Assembly: GCA_021773035.1 (NCBI GenBank)
Contig: JAJFKU010000056.1
Span: 202,344-266,343, forward strand
DNA from: Woeseiaceae bacterium
Lineage (GTDB): Bacteria > Pseudomonadota > Gammaproteobacteria > Steroidobacterales > Woeseiaceae
Direction: 5' to 3'
Length of the DNA stretch: 64,000 nt
Part shown: positions 53,749-61,152 of the stretch, piece after piece
How positions within the stretch are numbered: position 1 is the first letter of the stretch
Layout: each line of letters begins with the position of its first letter
Translations under genes and position numbers: made by a program
The notes under the pieces: generated by a model
Told to the model about the DNA's origin: nothing
What the model saw: only the letters and a program-made list of their open reading frames with translations
Databases searched by the model: none

Positions 53749-53849
53749 CTGCGCCGATTAAGGTTCGCGAATGCCAGACAGCCATCCGAATAAACACCGA
53801 TCGACCGCCGATGCCGAGACGACAAGAAGCTTAAGTGAGTGCCGTTCGG

Positions 53850-53866
53850 GGCAGGCCCCTTTTTTT
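53850..53866 (+). terminator. Terminator-like end of the right outer arm
   Basis: GGGG-cagg-CCCC followed by seven T at the right end of the element reads as an intrinsic terminator for rightward transcription. The left arm contains the same word in the opposite sense (53444-53460), so leftward transcription meets an identical terminator. The stem is short (4-5 bp) and loop small, so strength is uncertain. Confidence 0.5.
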
Positions 53867-53872
53867 GCCTAG

Positions 53873-54574
53873 CTAGTCGACCAGCAGCTCGAATTCCACG
53901 CCGATAGTCGTATGCACGCTGAGGTCGCCGGGATTGTAGCTCGCCCCCTCGGTATCGACCGCCATGGCGTTAGCGAAGGCTTGTCTTTGATTCGGCATAG
54001 GCATGATCTGCGTACCAGCGTCGATTCTCAGCACCGGACCCAGCGACATACCCAGCGCAGCGGCCAAGCGTTCGGCGTTCGCCCTGGCATCGGCTGCCGC
54101 ATTCTCCAATGCTTGCCGATAGACGTCGCGCTGCTTACTGCTGAACAGTTGCGGCTCGGACACCTGGTTAACACCGGCAGCAACTGCTCCCTCGATCACT
54201 TTTGACAGGTTGTCGAGGTCGCGAAACTCCACTTTGATCTGCCGTTGCGCGATATAGCCATGCAGCTCCTGCTCGCGGGTCTCGTTGTTGTAACGATAGT
54301 CGGGTCGGACAGAAGCACCGGTTGTATCGACCCGGCTGCGGTCGATGTCGAGGTCATCGATGATCGCGAGCACCTTGCCGGTCACATCGCTGGCGCCGTT
54401 CTGCGCCACACTCAACGACGGATCCCTGCTGACAATCGACATCACGATTCTCGCTCGATCCGGCTGCACGTCCGCCGAGCCCGTACCGCTCACGGAAATC
54501 GAGCGCGGAGCATCCTCCGCGGCGGCGCAGACGGCAATCGACATGAGTGCCGTTATCAAGATCAGTCTGGTCAT
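53873..54574 (-). CDS. SIMPL-domain (DUF541) periplasmic protein
   Basis: About 233 aa. Signal peptide (ends VCAAAE), then SISVSGTGSADVQPDRARIV, the typical SIMPL opening, and later ENAAADARANAERLAAALGM and a C-terminal TIGVEFELL strand. SIMPL/BP26 proteins form periplasmic ring-like oligomers of unclear role. ATG at 54574 is preceded by GAGGAAA; the longer frame overlaps the nitroreductase gene. Its transcript must cross the nested element before reaching the terminator-like left arm. Confidence 0.9.
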   Translation of the reverse strand: MTRLILITALMSIAVCAAAEDAPRSISVSGTGSADVQPDRARIVMSIVSRDPSLSVAQNGASDVTGKVLAIIDDLDIDRSRVDTTGASVRPDYRYNNETREQELHGYIAQRQIKVEFRDLDNLSKVIEGAVAAGVNQVSEPQLFSSKQRDVYRQALENAAADARANAERLAAALGMSLGPVLRIDAGTQIMPMPNQRQAFANAMAVDTEGASYNPGDLSVHTTIGVEFELLVD

Positions 54575-54597
54575 GCTTGTTTCCTCAAGATAAGTCA

Positions 54598-55182
54598 TCA
54601 GGGAAGCTCGGTCAGAGCCTCGGCAAGGTTCTTTCGGTTCTGCGACGGCGTAAGCTTCGGATAGCCGTACCAGAGCAGGCCTGCGACAAAAACATCGTCA
54701 CCATCGAAGCCGACGATATCGTCGAGGCGGGAATCGCGTGTGATATCACCCGTCGTCCACTTACAGCCCACGCCGGCCTTCCATAAATACAACATCAGGT
54801 TCTGTATCGCCGCACAGCACGCCGCGTAGTCTTCCGTTTGCAGCAGCAAATCCGCCGAGCGTTTGCAGGTAACTACCAGCCAGCCCGGTTTTTCAGACCA
54901 GTTTCGACGCTTGAAGTTGCCGGCTTTTGCGCCCTTTTTGGTACTGACGATATCCTCGCAAAGATCGAGGCAACGCTCGATCGCCGTATCCCCCAGCAAA
55001 TAGAAGTGCCATGGTTCTGTAACGTGATGATTCGGTGCCCAGGTTGCCGCCTCAACAGCCTCCTTAAGCAACTCCCGAGGTACCGGAGTCTGCAGAAAAA
55101 GCTCGATGGTTCTGCGACCACGTAGTACTTCGGCGAATTCGCGCAGCTCCTGGGTTTCGTAACTCGGCGCATCGGATTTCAT
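54598..55182 (-). CDS. Nitroreductase-family flavoprotein
   Basis: About 194 aa. RRTIELFLQTPVPRELLKEA, then AATWAPNHHVTEPWHFYLLG and, further on, CAAIQNLMLYLWKAGVGCKW are the FMN/NAD(P)H-binding parts of the NfsB/YdjA fold; the small size is closest to YdjA. ATG at 55182 shares its A with the thiolase TGA. It may reduce nitro compounds, quinones or enones. Co-transcribed with thiolase. Confidence 0.88.
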   Translation of the reverse strand: MKSDAPSYETQELREFAEVLRGRRTIELFLQTPVPRELLKEAVEAATWAPNHHVTEPWHFYLLGDTAIERCLDLCEDIVSTKKGAKAGNFKRRNWSEKPGWLVVTCKRSADLLLQTEDYAACCAAIQNLMLYLWKAGVGCKWTTGDITRDSRLDDIVGFDGDDVFVAGLLWYGYPKLTPSQNRKNLAEALTELP

Positions 55183-56387
55183 CAGGCGCGCTCGATGATC
55201 ATAGCGATGCCCTGCCCGACCCCGATGCACATCGTGCACAGCGCGTAACGTCCACCGCTACGACGTAGCTGATAGGCGGCGGTCATGGCCAGTCTTGCGC
55301 CCGACATGCCGAGCGGGTGTCCGAGCGCTATGGCGCCACCATTCGGGTTAACGTGCTCGGCATCGTCGGCGACCCCCAGCTGTCTCAGCACCGCCAGACC
55401 CTGTGCGGCAAAGGCCTCATTCAACTCGATCAGATCCATTTGATCGACCGACAGACCGCTGAGTCGCAGTACTTTTCGCACTGCCGGCACGGGACCGATG
55501 CCCATGATTCTCGGCTCCACGCCGGCGACCGCCCAGGCGACGACACGCGCCAACGGCTGGAGACCCTGTGTCTTCGCGGCCGATTCATTCGCGATTAACA
55601 AAGCGCAGGCGCCGTCGTTGATGCCCGATGCATTGCCCGCAGTCACTGTACCGTCACTGCGGACGATAGGACGCAGCTTCGTCAATCCTTCAATAGTCGA
55701 TCCGGCCCGCGGATGCTCATCGACATCGAAAACCAGCGCGTCGCCGCGGCGCTGTGGAACGCTGACCGGAACGATCTCATCATCGAAAACGCCATGCCCC
55801 GCTGCCGCTTCGGCACGCTGCTGGCTGCGCAGGGCGAACGCGTCCTGATCCTCCCTCGAGACGCCGAAATCGGCGGCGACATTCTCTGCCGTTTCCGCCA
55901 TCGAGTCGCTACCGTATTGAGCTTCAAGCTGCTTGTTGATAAAGCGCCAACCCAGCGTTGTATCGTAAAGCTCGGCATTGCGCCCATACGCCGCTGTCTG
56001 TTTGGCCATGACAAACGGGGCACGGGACATCGACTCGACCCCGCCTGCGACCGCGAGCTGAATGCTGCCCGCCGCGATGCCATCAGCGATGTTGCCAATG
56101 GCGTTCATTCCGGAACCGCACAGCCGGTTAACGGTGACGGCGGGAACGCTGGTCGGAACACCGGCAAGCAATCCCGACATGCGCGCGACATTTCGATTGT
56201 CTTCACCGGCCTGGTTAGCACAACCATAGACCAGGTCATCAAGCGCCCCGGCATCGAGGCCGCTATTTCGCTGCAACAGTGCGGCAATTGGAATCGCACC
56301 CAGATCGTCAGCGCGAATCGACGCCAGCGAACCACCATAGCGTCCTATCGGTGTGCGCACCGCATCGCAGATAAAGGCGACAGACAT
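55182..56387 (-). CDS. Acetyl-CoA acyltransferase (thiolase), PcaF-like
   Basis: 401 aa. The acylated Cys is in [13 protein letters not shown] (Cys 90), with [11 protein letters not shown] (His) and [10 protein letters not shown] (second Cys) at the C-terminus. The N-terminal [15 protein letters not shown] and the length are closest to beta-ketoadipyl-CoA thiolase (PcaF/PaaJ). No other beta-ketoadipate or phenylacetate gene is nearby, so a general degradative thiolase is also possible. It starts three bases upstream of nothing but the cytochrome b561 stop region, on the same strand. Confidence 0.92.
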   Translation of the reverse strand: MSVAFICDAVRTPIGRYGGSLASIRADDLGAIPIAALLQRNSGLDAGALDDLVYGCANQAGEDNRNVARMSGLLAGVPTSVPAVTVNRLCGSGMNAIGNIADGIAAGSIQLAVAGGVESMSRAPFVMAKQTAAYGRNAELYDTTLGWRFINKQLEAQYGSDSMAETAENVAADFGVSREDQDAFALRSQQRAEAAAGHGVFDDEIVPVSVPQRRGDALVFDVDEHPRAGSTIEGLTKLRPIVRSDGTVTAGNASGINDGACALLIANESAAKTQGLQPLARVVAWAVAGVEPRIMGIGPVPAVRKVLRLSGLSVDQMDLIELNEAFAAQGLAVLRQLGVADDAEHVNPNGGAIALGHPLGMSGARLAMTAAYQLRRSGGRYALCTMCIGVGQGIAMIIERA

Positions 56388-56390
56388 CGC

Positions 56391-56939
56391 TTACTTCAAG
56401 CCGAAGGTCATACGGCGCAGGACATCGTTCTTGACAATGAAATGATTATAAAGCGCACCGAGAACGTGTACGCCGACCAGGACGGCTATCGGTATCCACG
56501 CGTACTCGTGCACACCCTCCCACCATTCGTGCGCATCGTGATCTTCCGTGACCGGCAACGGGATTGTGAACAAACCGAAAAACGGCAGTCCGCGTCCACC
56601 GGTCCCGACTACCATTGCGCCGGCAAACAGCTGCACGAAAACGCTCAGGTACAAACCCCAGTGAACCACAGAGGAACTGATCCGCTGCCAGGCTGGCATA
56701 CCTTCAGGGTGGGCCGGAAGCTGACTCACCCAGCGCCAGACGAGGCGCACCGTCATCAACACGAGCAGAGTCGTTGCAATCGATGCATGAATAAAGCGAA
56801 TACGGCTGCGTTCGTCGCCACTTTCCATGTCGGACTGTTCAAGCCCCAGGAAGACCAGGGCGATCAATGCAATCGCAGCCAGCCAATGCAGTGTTTTCGC
56901 CAGACTTCCGTACTTCGTGCTGCTGTTTCCAAGCGCCAT
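56391..56939 (-). CDS. Cytochrome b561-family membrane protein
   Basis: About 182 aa with four transmembrane helices. The haem-ligand His are in AKTLHWLAAIAL, RFIHASIATTLL, SSVVHWGLYLS and VGVHVLGALYNHFIV, the bacterial cytochrome b561 (YodB/YceJ/CybB) pattern. It moves electrons between quinol and periplasmic acceptors or superoxide. ATG at 56939 has AAGGA upstream; in-frame starts at 56954 and 56999 are less likely. Confidence 0.92.
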   Translation of the reverse strand: MALGNSSTKYGSLAKTLHWLAAIALIALVFLGLEQSDMESGDERSRIRFIHASIATTLLVLMTVRLVWRWVSQLPAHPEGMPAWQRISSSVVHWGLYLSVFVQLFAGAMVVGTGGRGLPFFGLFTIPLPVTEDHDAHEWWEGVHEYAWIPIAVLVGVHVLGALYNHFIVKNDVLRRMTFGLK

Positions 56940-56995
56940 GTCGTTTTCCTTCATTACACCGATGTCGGTGCAACGAAGGTTATCACCAGTAGACC

Positions 56996-57673
56996 TCAAT
57001 CTGCAGCAGCAATCTCGCGGGCAACCTGCACCAGTTCGTCGCCTGGCAAACGAATCTTGTAGTCGGCATTTGTAAAGACAAACTGAATGGTGCCCTCCCG
57101 GTCAATCGCGAACACGGAAGGAACGGAGAGCACACCATGTTTCGCTATCGATGAGCCGGTCATATCCCGACCTTTTTTCTCGTAGCGGTCAACCGTCCCG
57201 TCTGCCGTTTTGAACGCGATTCCGAGCGCCATCGAAGCCTGTGCGTTGGCATCGGACAACAGTGTGTAGTCGAGACCGGCTATATCCTCCTGCGTCTCCA
57301 TAGACAGGCTGGCGAACAGTCGCGCAGGCCGGTCACCGCTGAGGAACAACACGTCGACGCCCAATTCCCGGATTTCCGGAATCACGTGCCGCATCTCGGA
57401 TAAATAGGTATTGCAGTACGGGCACCAGCCACCGCGAAAGGCCAGCAACACCACCGGTCGCTCAAGTCTCGCAGGATTGAAATCGAACGTTTCTCCAGCG
57501 ACGGTTTCGACGACGAAACGGGGCGCTGCGTCACCTTTGGCCAGCGGCTCGATCAGTGCCGCAGATTCGGCGACCGGCACATCGGCATGCCCCGCCTGGA
57601 TGGCTACGCTGCAGACGATGCTGGAGCCCATCAATACGACAAGCAAGGTATAAAGAACTGAACGAATTTCCAT
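56996..57673 (-). CDS. AhpC/TSA-type peroxiredoxin, exported
   Basis: 225 aa with an N-terminal signal or anchor (LLVVLMGSSIVCSVAI). The thioredoxin fold carries FRGGWCPYCNTYLSEM (Cys 84 and 87), a CxxC rather than a lone peroxidatic Cys, as in the peroxiredoxin-like proteins (PRX-like2/TlpA-like). VPSVFAIDREGTIQFVF follows. It probably reduces periplasmic peroxides or thiols. It lies upstream of the cytochrome b561 gene with a 56-base gap; a shared redox-stress role is inference. Confidence 0.85.
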   Translation of the reverse strand: MEIRSVLYTLLVVLMGSSIVCSVAIQAGHADVPVAESAALIEPLAKGDAAPRFVVETVAGETFDFNPARLERPVVLLAFRGGWCPYCNTYLSEMRHVIPEIRELGVDVLFLSGDRPARLFASLSMETQEDIAGLDYTLLSDANAQASMALGIAFKTADGTVDRYEKKGRDMTGSSIAKHGVLSVPSVFAIDREGTIQFVFTNADYKIRLPGDELVQVAREIAAAD

Positions 57674-57732
57674 TTACAGAATACTCCTACGGGTTTCGCT
57701 AATGGACCCCGTTTATGGACAGAATATTTCAG

Positions 57733-58941
57733 CTATTCGTGCCGCAGTGCCTCGATCGGGTCCAGTGCTGCCGCCCGTTTCGCGGGCCAGATACCGAAAA
57801 GCATGCCGACGGCAGCGCTGAAACCAAAGGCCATCATGGCTGACCCGGATGTCACAACGGTCTGCCAGCCGGCGTACTTGGCGAGCAACGCGGACGCGCC
57901 GGACCCCAGGGCCAGGCCCAGCGCCCCGCCCAACAGGCACAGGATGGTCGACTCCACCAGGAACTGCAGCAGGATATTGCCCTTGGTCGCGCCGAGCGCC
58001 TTGCGCACGCCGATCTCGCGAGTCCTCTCGGTGACGGTCACCAGCATGATATTCATGATGCCGATGCCACCGACCACCAGGCTGACGCCCGCTATGCCCG
58101 CGAGGAGATAGGTGAAGACCTCGGTTGCCTCCTGACGAGACTCTGCGAACTGTTTTCGGTTCATGATCGAGAAGTCGTTATCTTTGCCCGGCAGAATGCC
58201 GTGCTCCCGGCGCAGGACGCCTTCGATTTCAAGCATCGCCATCGGCACCGTCGAGGTATCACTGACCTTCACACTGATCGTTTCCACAAGCTCATTGCCG
58301 GTAACCCGAAACTGGGCGGTCGACAACGGAATCCAGATATAGTCGTCTGGATTTCGCCAACCGGAGCCTCCTTTGGTTTCGAGAACACCCACGATCTCGA
58401 AGGTGATGGCCCGGATCTGTACCTTTTGACCGACCAGGGCGGCGGGTTCCACTTCAAGCAGCGCCGGGACATTCCCGCCGAGGACGACGACCCTCCGCCG
58501 CGCCGAATCGTCTGCCGCGGAAATAAACGCGCCGTGTGCGACATCGTAGCCATGCACAGCGATGTAGTTAGGCGTCGTGCCGATTGTCGATAAATTGAGA
58601 TTCCGGTTGCCGTACTTGACCTGGAAACGGGCGTTGATTTCCGGCACTACGTCCGATATATGCTGCGAACCGATAGCCAGCGCCTCGGCATCGTCAGTAG
58701 TCAGGGTCTGTTCGTTCCTGGCGACGCCGCGATTAAACCTGAACGAAGACCGTATCGAAAGAATGTCGCCGCCCAGTGCCGCCATTTGCTCATCGATTGC
58801 GCGCTGCGCGCCGGTACCGAGCGCCACCATTGTGATCACGGCGCCAACGCCGATGATTATTCCAAGCATCGTCAGCAGCGCGCGAAAAAGATTGCCGCGA
58901 ATGGACGCCAGCGATATCCGAATTGTCTCTGCGATCAACAT
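57733..58941 (-). CDS. MacB-like ABC transporter permease (FtsX-type)
   Basis: 402 aa. One N-terminal helix (FRALLTMLGIIIGVGAVITMVALG), a large periplasmic MacB-PCD domain (about 50-270) and three C-terminal helices (GGIGIMNIMLVTVTERTREI, the FtsX coupling motif, GVRKALGA). The ATPase domain is a separate gene here. It works with the lipoprotein adaptor upstream, which ends 4 bases before. This type exports macrolides, peptides or lipids from the periplasm rather than across the inner membrane. Confidence 0.94.
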   Translation of the reverse strand: MLIAETIRISLASIRGNLFRALLTMLGIIIGVGAVITMVALGTGAQRAIDEQMAALGGDILSIRSSFRFNRGVARNEQTLTTDDAEALAIGSQHISDVVPEINARFQVKYGNRNLNLSTIGTTPNYIAVHGYDVAHGAFISAADDSARRRVVVLGGNVPALLEVEPAALVGQKVQIRAITFEIVGVLETKGGSGWRNPDDYIWIPLSTAQFRVTGNELVETISVKVSDTSTVPMAMLEIEGVLRREHGILPGKDNDFSIMNRKQFAESRQEATEVFTYLLAGIAGVSLVVGGIGIMNIMLVTVTERTREIGVRKALGATKGNILLQFLVESTILCLLGGALGLALGSGASALLAKYAGWQTVVTSGSAMMAFGFSAAVGMLFGIWPAKRAAALDPIEALRHE

Positions 58942-58945
58942 GACG

Positions 58946-60340
58946 CTAGCCGATGCCCGGAACGCCTCCCACTCGACGATTGATGAAGTTCTGCAAGTCC
59001 TGCTGCGTTTCCAGCAAATGGCTACTGGGCAGTATCAGGACGCGTTCGGACTCGTCCAGGCCGCTGAGCACTTCCACCCGATTCAAATCCGTCACGCCGG
59101 TGCGCACTTTCCGAATCTCCTGCTGTTCCGAATCGATAACCACCCAGAACTCGCCGCCAAACCGGTAGTCGGCAACAGCGGGGGTCGGCCTGGAAAGACC
59201 CTGGAACAGCGAGCGCATCAGCTTCTGTTCTGCCGCCGACAGGGAAGCCCCTTCGCGTCTTTTTTGCATGATTTGGCGCACGTCGCTGGCCGTCACTCCC
59301 TGCGGAAGCTCGACGGTCGCGCCACGTATCTCCATGGTTTCCGGAGCATCCGGGTTTGCACTCCGCTTGTCGCCACCGCCGTCTGCCAATGCGTTGCGAA
59401 TCGCCTCCTCGGAACGACCGAGAATCCCGGCAGTCGATGCCAGATCGCGACTGGTACGCAGCGCCATGACCGGTATGGTCATCGCGTTTTCGCTCCTGGC
59501 GATCGAGACCTCGACTTCTGCGTTCATACCGGGCATCAACAGACCTTCCGGGTTCTGAATCGCGACCAGTACGGCAAACATGGTGACGTTTTGTTCGACC
59601 ACCGCCTGCGGCTCGATCTTCGTAACCTCACCCTGAAACGGCTGACTGGGGTAGGCCGCGACAGCGACGCTCGCCGTCATGCCCGGTCGAATTTTACCGA
59701 TATCGGTTTCGTCGACGAGCGATCGAATCTGAACCGCGCTCAAATCCGCCATCTGTAGCAACATCGTACCGCCGGAGAAATCCTGCGTCGGCGATGAAAT
59801 CACCTGGCCTTTCTCAACCGGTTTGAAAATGATCGTGCCGGCGATCGGCGCCCGAATATCGGTGTCGTCAACAGCGATACGTGCGTTCTCCACGCTGACT
59901 CTCGCCGTGACCACCTGGGCATCCGCGTTCGCCAGGTCGAGAATCACCTGTTCCAGATCGGATTGGGTCAGGGTCCCGGCGGCGACCAGCGATTCAACGC
60001 GCGCTTTTTGCGTCCTGGCAATTTCCTGGCGGGACCGGGCTGCCGTCAGTTCGGCATTGGCCTGGTCCAGTCGGTTGCGCACCGTGCGCGGATCGATTCT
60101 GACCATGAGCGCGCCGACATCAACCTTGTCACCGGTTTCAACCTGCAGATCGAGGACCTCGCCCGACGCCTTGGACTTCACCTCCACCGTTGCCAGCGGC
60201 TCAACGACCCCCGCCGAACTGACAGCGACTTCTATGGTGCGAAACTCGACGCCAGCAGAGTCGTAGACGGTTTCGACCGCTTCCTGTTTACTACAGGCCG
60301 TAAGAAGGACAGTTAACAACAGTAGTGAAAATAGTTTCAT
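58946..60340 (-). CDS. MacA/HlyD-like membrane fusion lipoprotein
   Basis: 464 aa. Lipobox LTAC (Cys 16). Barrel-sandwich domain (VEVKSKASGEVLDLQVETGD), an alpha-helical hairpin (about 85-150) and beta-barrel parts (GMTASVAVAAYP). An unusual helical insert (about 330-400, SDVRQIMQKRREGASLSAAE) separates barrel from membrane-proximal domain. It links the MacB-like permease to an outer-membrane channel; no TolC gene is in the window. Confidence 0.93.
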   Translation of the reverse strand: MKLFSLLLLTVLLTACSKQEAVETVYDSAGVEFRTIEVAVSSAGVVEPLATVEVKSKASGEVLDLQVETGDKVDVGALMVRIDPRTVRNRLDQANAELTAARSRQEIARTQKARVESLVAAGTLTQSDLEQVILDLANADAQVVTARVSVENARIAVDDTDIRAPIAGTIIFKPVEKGQVISSPTQDFSGGTMLLQMADLSAVQIRSLVDETDIGKIRPGMTASVAVAAYPSQPFQGEVTKIEPQAVVEQNVTMFAVLVAIQNPEGLLMPGMNAEVEVSIARSENAMTIPVMALRTSRDLASTAGILGRSEEAIRNALADGGGDKRSANPDAPETMEIRGATVELPQGVTASDVRQIMQKRREGASLSAAEQKLMRSLFQGLSRPTPAVADYRFGGEFWVVIDSEQQEIRKVRTGVTDLNRVEVLSGLDESERVLILPSSHLLETQQDLQNFINRRVGGVPGIG

Positions 60341-60348
60341 GGGTGTTC

Positions 60349-61071
60349 TTACGACTCCGTATCGCTGACTATATCCCCGTCACTCAGGCGAATAATGCGT
60401 TGTGCATGATCGGCTACGTGTTGCTCATGAGTGACAACGATCAGTGTATTGCCCTGTTTGTGCAGACTGTCGAACAGCTTCATTATTTCGTCGCCCGTGC
60501 TCGAATCGAGGTTCCCCGTCGGTTCGTCGGCCAGTAAGATACTGGGCTTCGTTACCAACGCCCGCGCAATCGCTACCCTCTGCCGCTGGCCACCGGACAT
60601 CTCCGACGGGCGATGCAGCGTGCGATCGCCAAGCCCCACTGTCTGTAGCGCCTGTGTGGCACGCTCGGAACGCTCCTTGCGCTTCATACCACTGTAGATG
60701 AGGGGCACCTCTACGTTCGCCAGCGCCGTCATCCTTGGCAGCAAATTGAAAGTCTGAAAAACAAAGCCGATCGCCTGATTTCGTATCCGGGCCAGCTGCT
60801 TGTCGTCCATGCCGGAGACACGTTCGCGGTTTAACCAGTATTCACCAGCGGTTGGCCGATCCAGACAGCCAATGATATTCATCAGTGTCGACTTGCCGGA
60901 GCCTGACTGTCCCATGATGGCAAGGTAGTCGTTCTCCGCAACTTCGAGATCGACACGGCGCAGCGCATCGATGAATTCCGTTCCCATGACGTAGCGGCGC
61001 TGTAATCCCTGTAGCTGGATCACGGCGGAAGATTCGTGCGAACGGGCGTGCGAAGTGGCCGACAAAGGCAA
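60349..61071 (-). CDS. MacB-like ABC transporter ATP-binding protein
   Basis: About 225-240 aa. Walker [11 protein letters not shown]-loop [12 protein letters not shown], signature [14 protein letters not shown], Walker [17 protein letters not shown] and H-loop VVTHEQHVA identify a LolD/MacB-type ATPase. The start is uncertain: TTG 61071 or 61065, or GTG 61023, the last closer to the first conserved strand. First gene of the three-gene export operon, behind GTAAA boxes. Confidence 0.95.
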   Translation of the reverse strand: MPLSATSHARSHESSAVIQLQGLQRRYVMGTEFIDALRRVDLEVAENDYLAIMGQSGSGKSTLMNIIGCLDRPTAGEYWLNRERVSGMDDKQLARIRNQAIGFVFQTFNLLPRMTALANVEVPLIYSGMKRKERSERATQALQTVGLGDRTLHRPSEMSGGQRQRVAIARALVTKPSILLADEPTGNLDSSTGDEIMKLFDSLHKQGNTLIVVTHEQHVADHAQRIIRLSDGDIVSDTES

Positions 61072-61127
61072 ATCTCAGGGTGTACGGCCATCAATTAGAC
61101 CACTATTCCCTCCTGCGGTGCAGCGCT

Positions 61128-61152
61128 TTTACAATGTTTTACTTTGCTTTAC
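61128..61152 (-). promoter_or_regulatory. Three CpxR-type GTAAA boxes at 10-bp spacing
   Basis: On the minus strand three GTAAA words are spaced by exactly five bases (61152-61148, 61142-61138, 61132-61128), matching and extending the CpxR consensus GTAAA-N5-GTAAA. The first overlaps the stop codon of the diguanylate cyclase gene. The array ends about 57 bases before the exporter operon's first start, a normal place for an activator. Confidence 0.6.

Larger units (their letters stand above)
53444..53866. repeat. Nested inverted-repeat element with complementary hairpin loops
   Basis: This 423-bp element fills the gap between two convergent genes. The outer arms 53444-53483 and 53827-53866 are perfect 40-bp inverted repeats. 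Inside, an arm of hairpin A (53515-53540/53564-53589, 26 bp) and of hairpin B (53667-53687/53728-53748, 21 bp with one G-T) are well separated. The segment 53537-53567 is the exact reverse complement of 53692-53722 (31 of 31). A 7-bp helix (53506-53512 with 53748-53754) can enclose both hairpins. No protein-coding gene is evident inside. It may be a non-autonomous mobile element or a structured RNA. Confidence 0.9.

Noticed and set aside
53444..53866. Integron attC array or attI site
   Set aside because: No GTTRRRY/RYYYAAC core sites and no integrase nearby; the loops' mutual complementarity is not an attC feature.
53444..53866. Intact insertion sequence
   Set aside because: Terminal inverted repeats are present but there is no transposase reading frame and no obvious target-site duplication at the flanks. 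A non-autonomous (MITE-like) origin remains possible.
55713..57062. 449-codon open frame on the plus strand
   Set aside because: Crosses the thiolase and cytochrome b561 genes in antisense and their boundary; the sense genes have clear family motifs.
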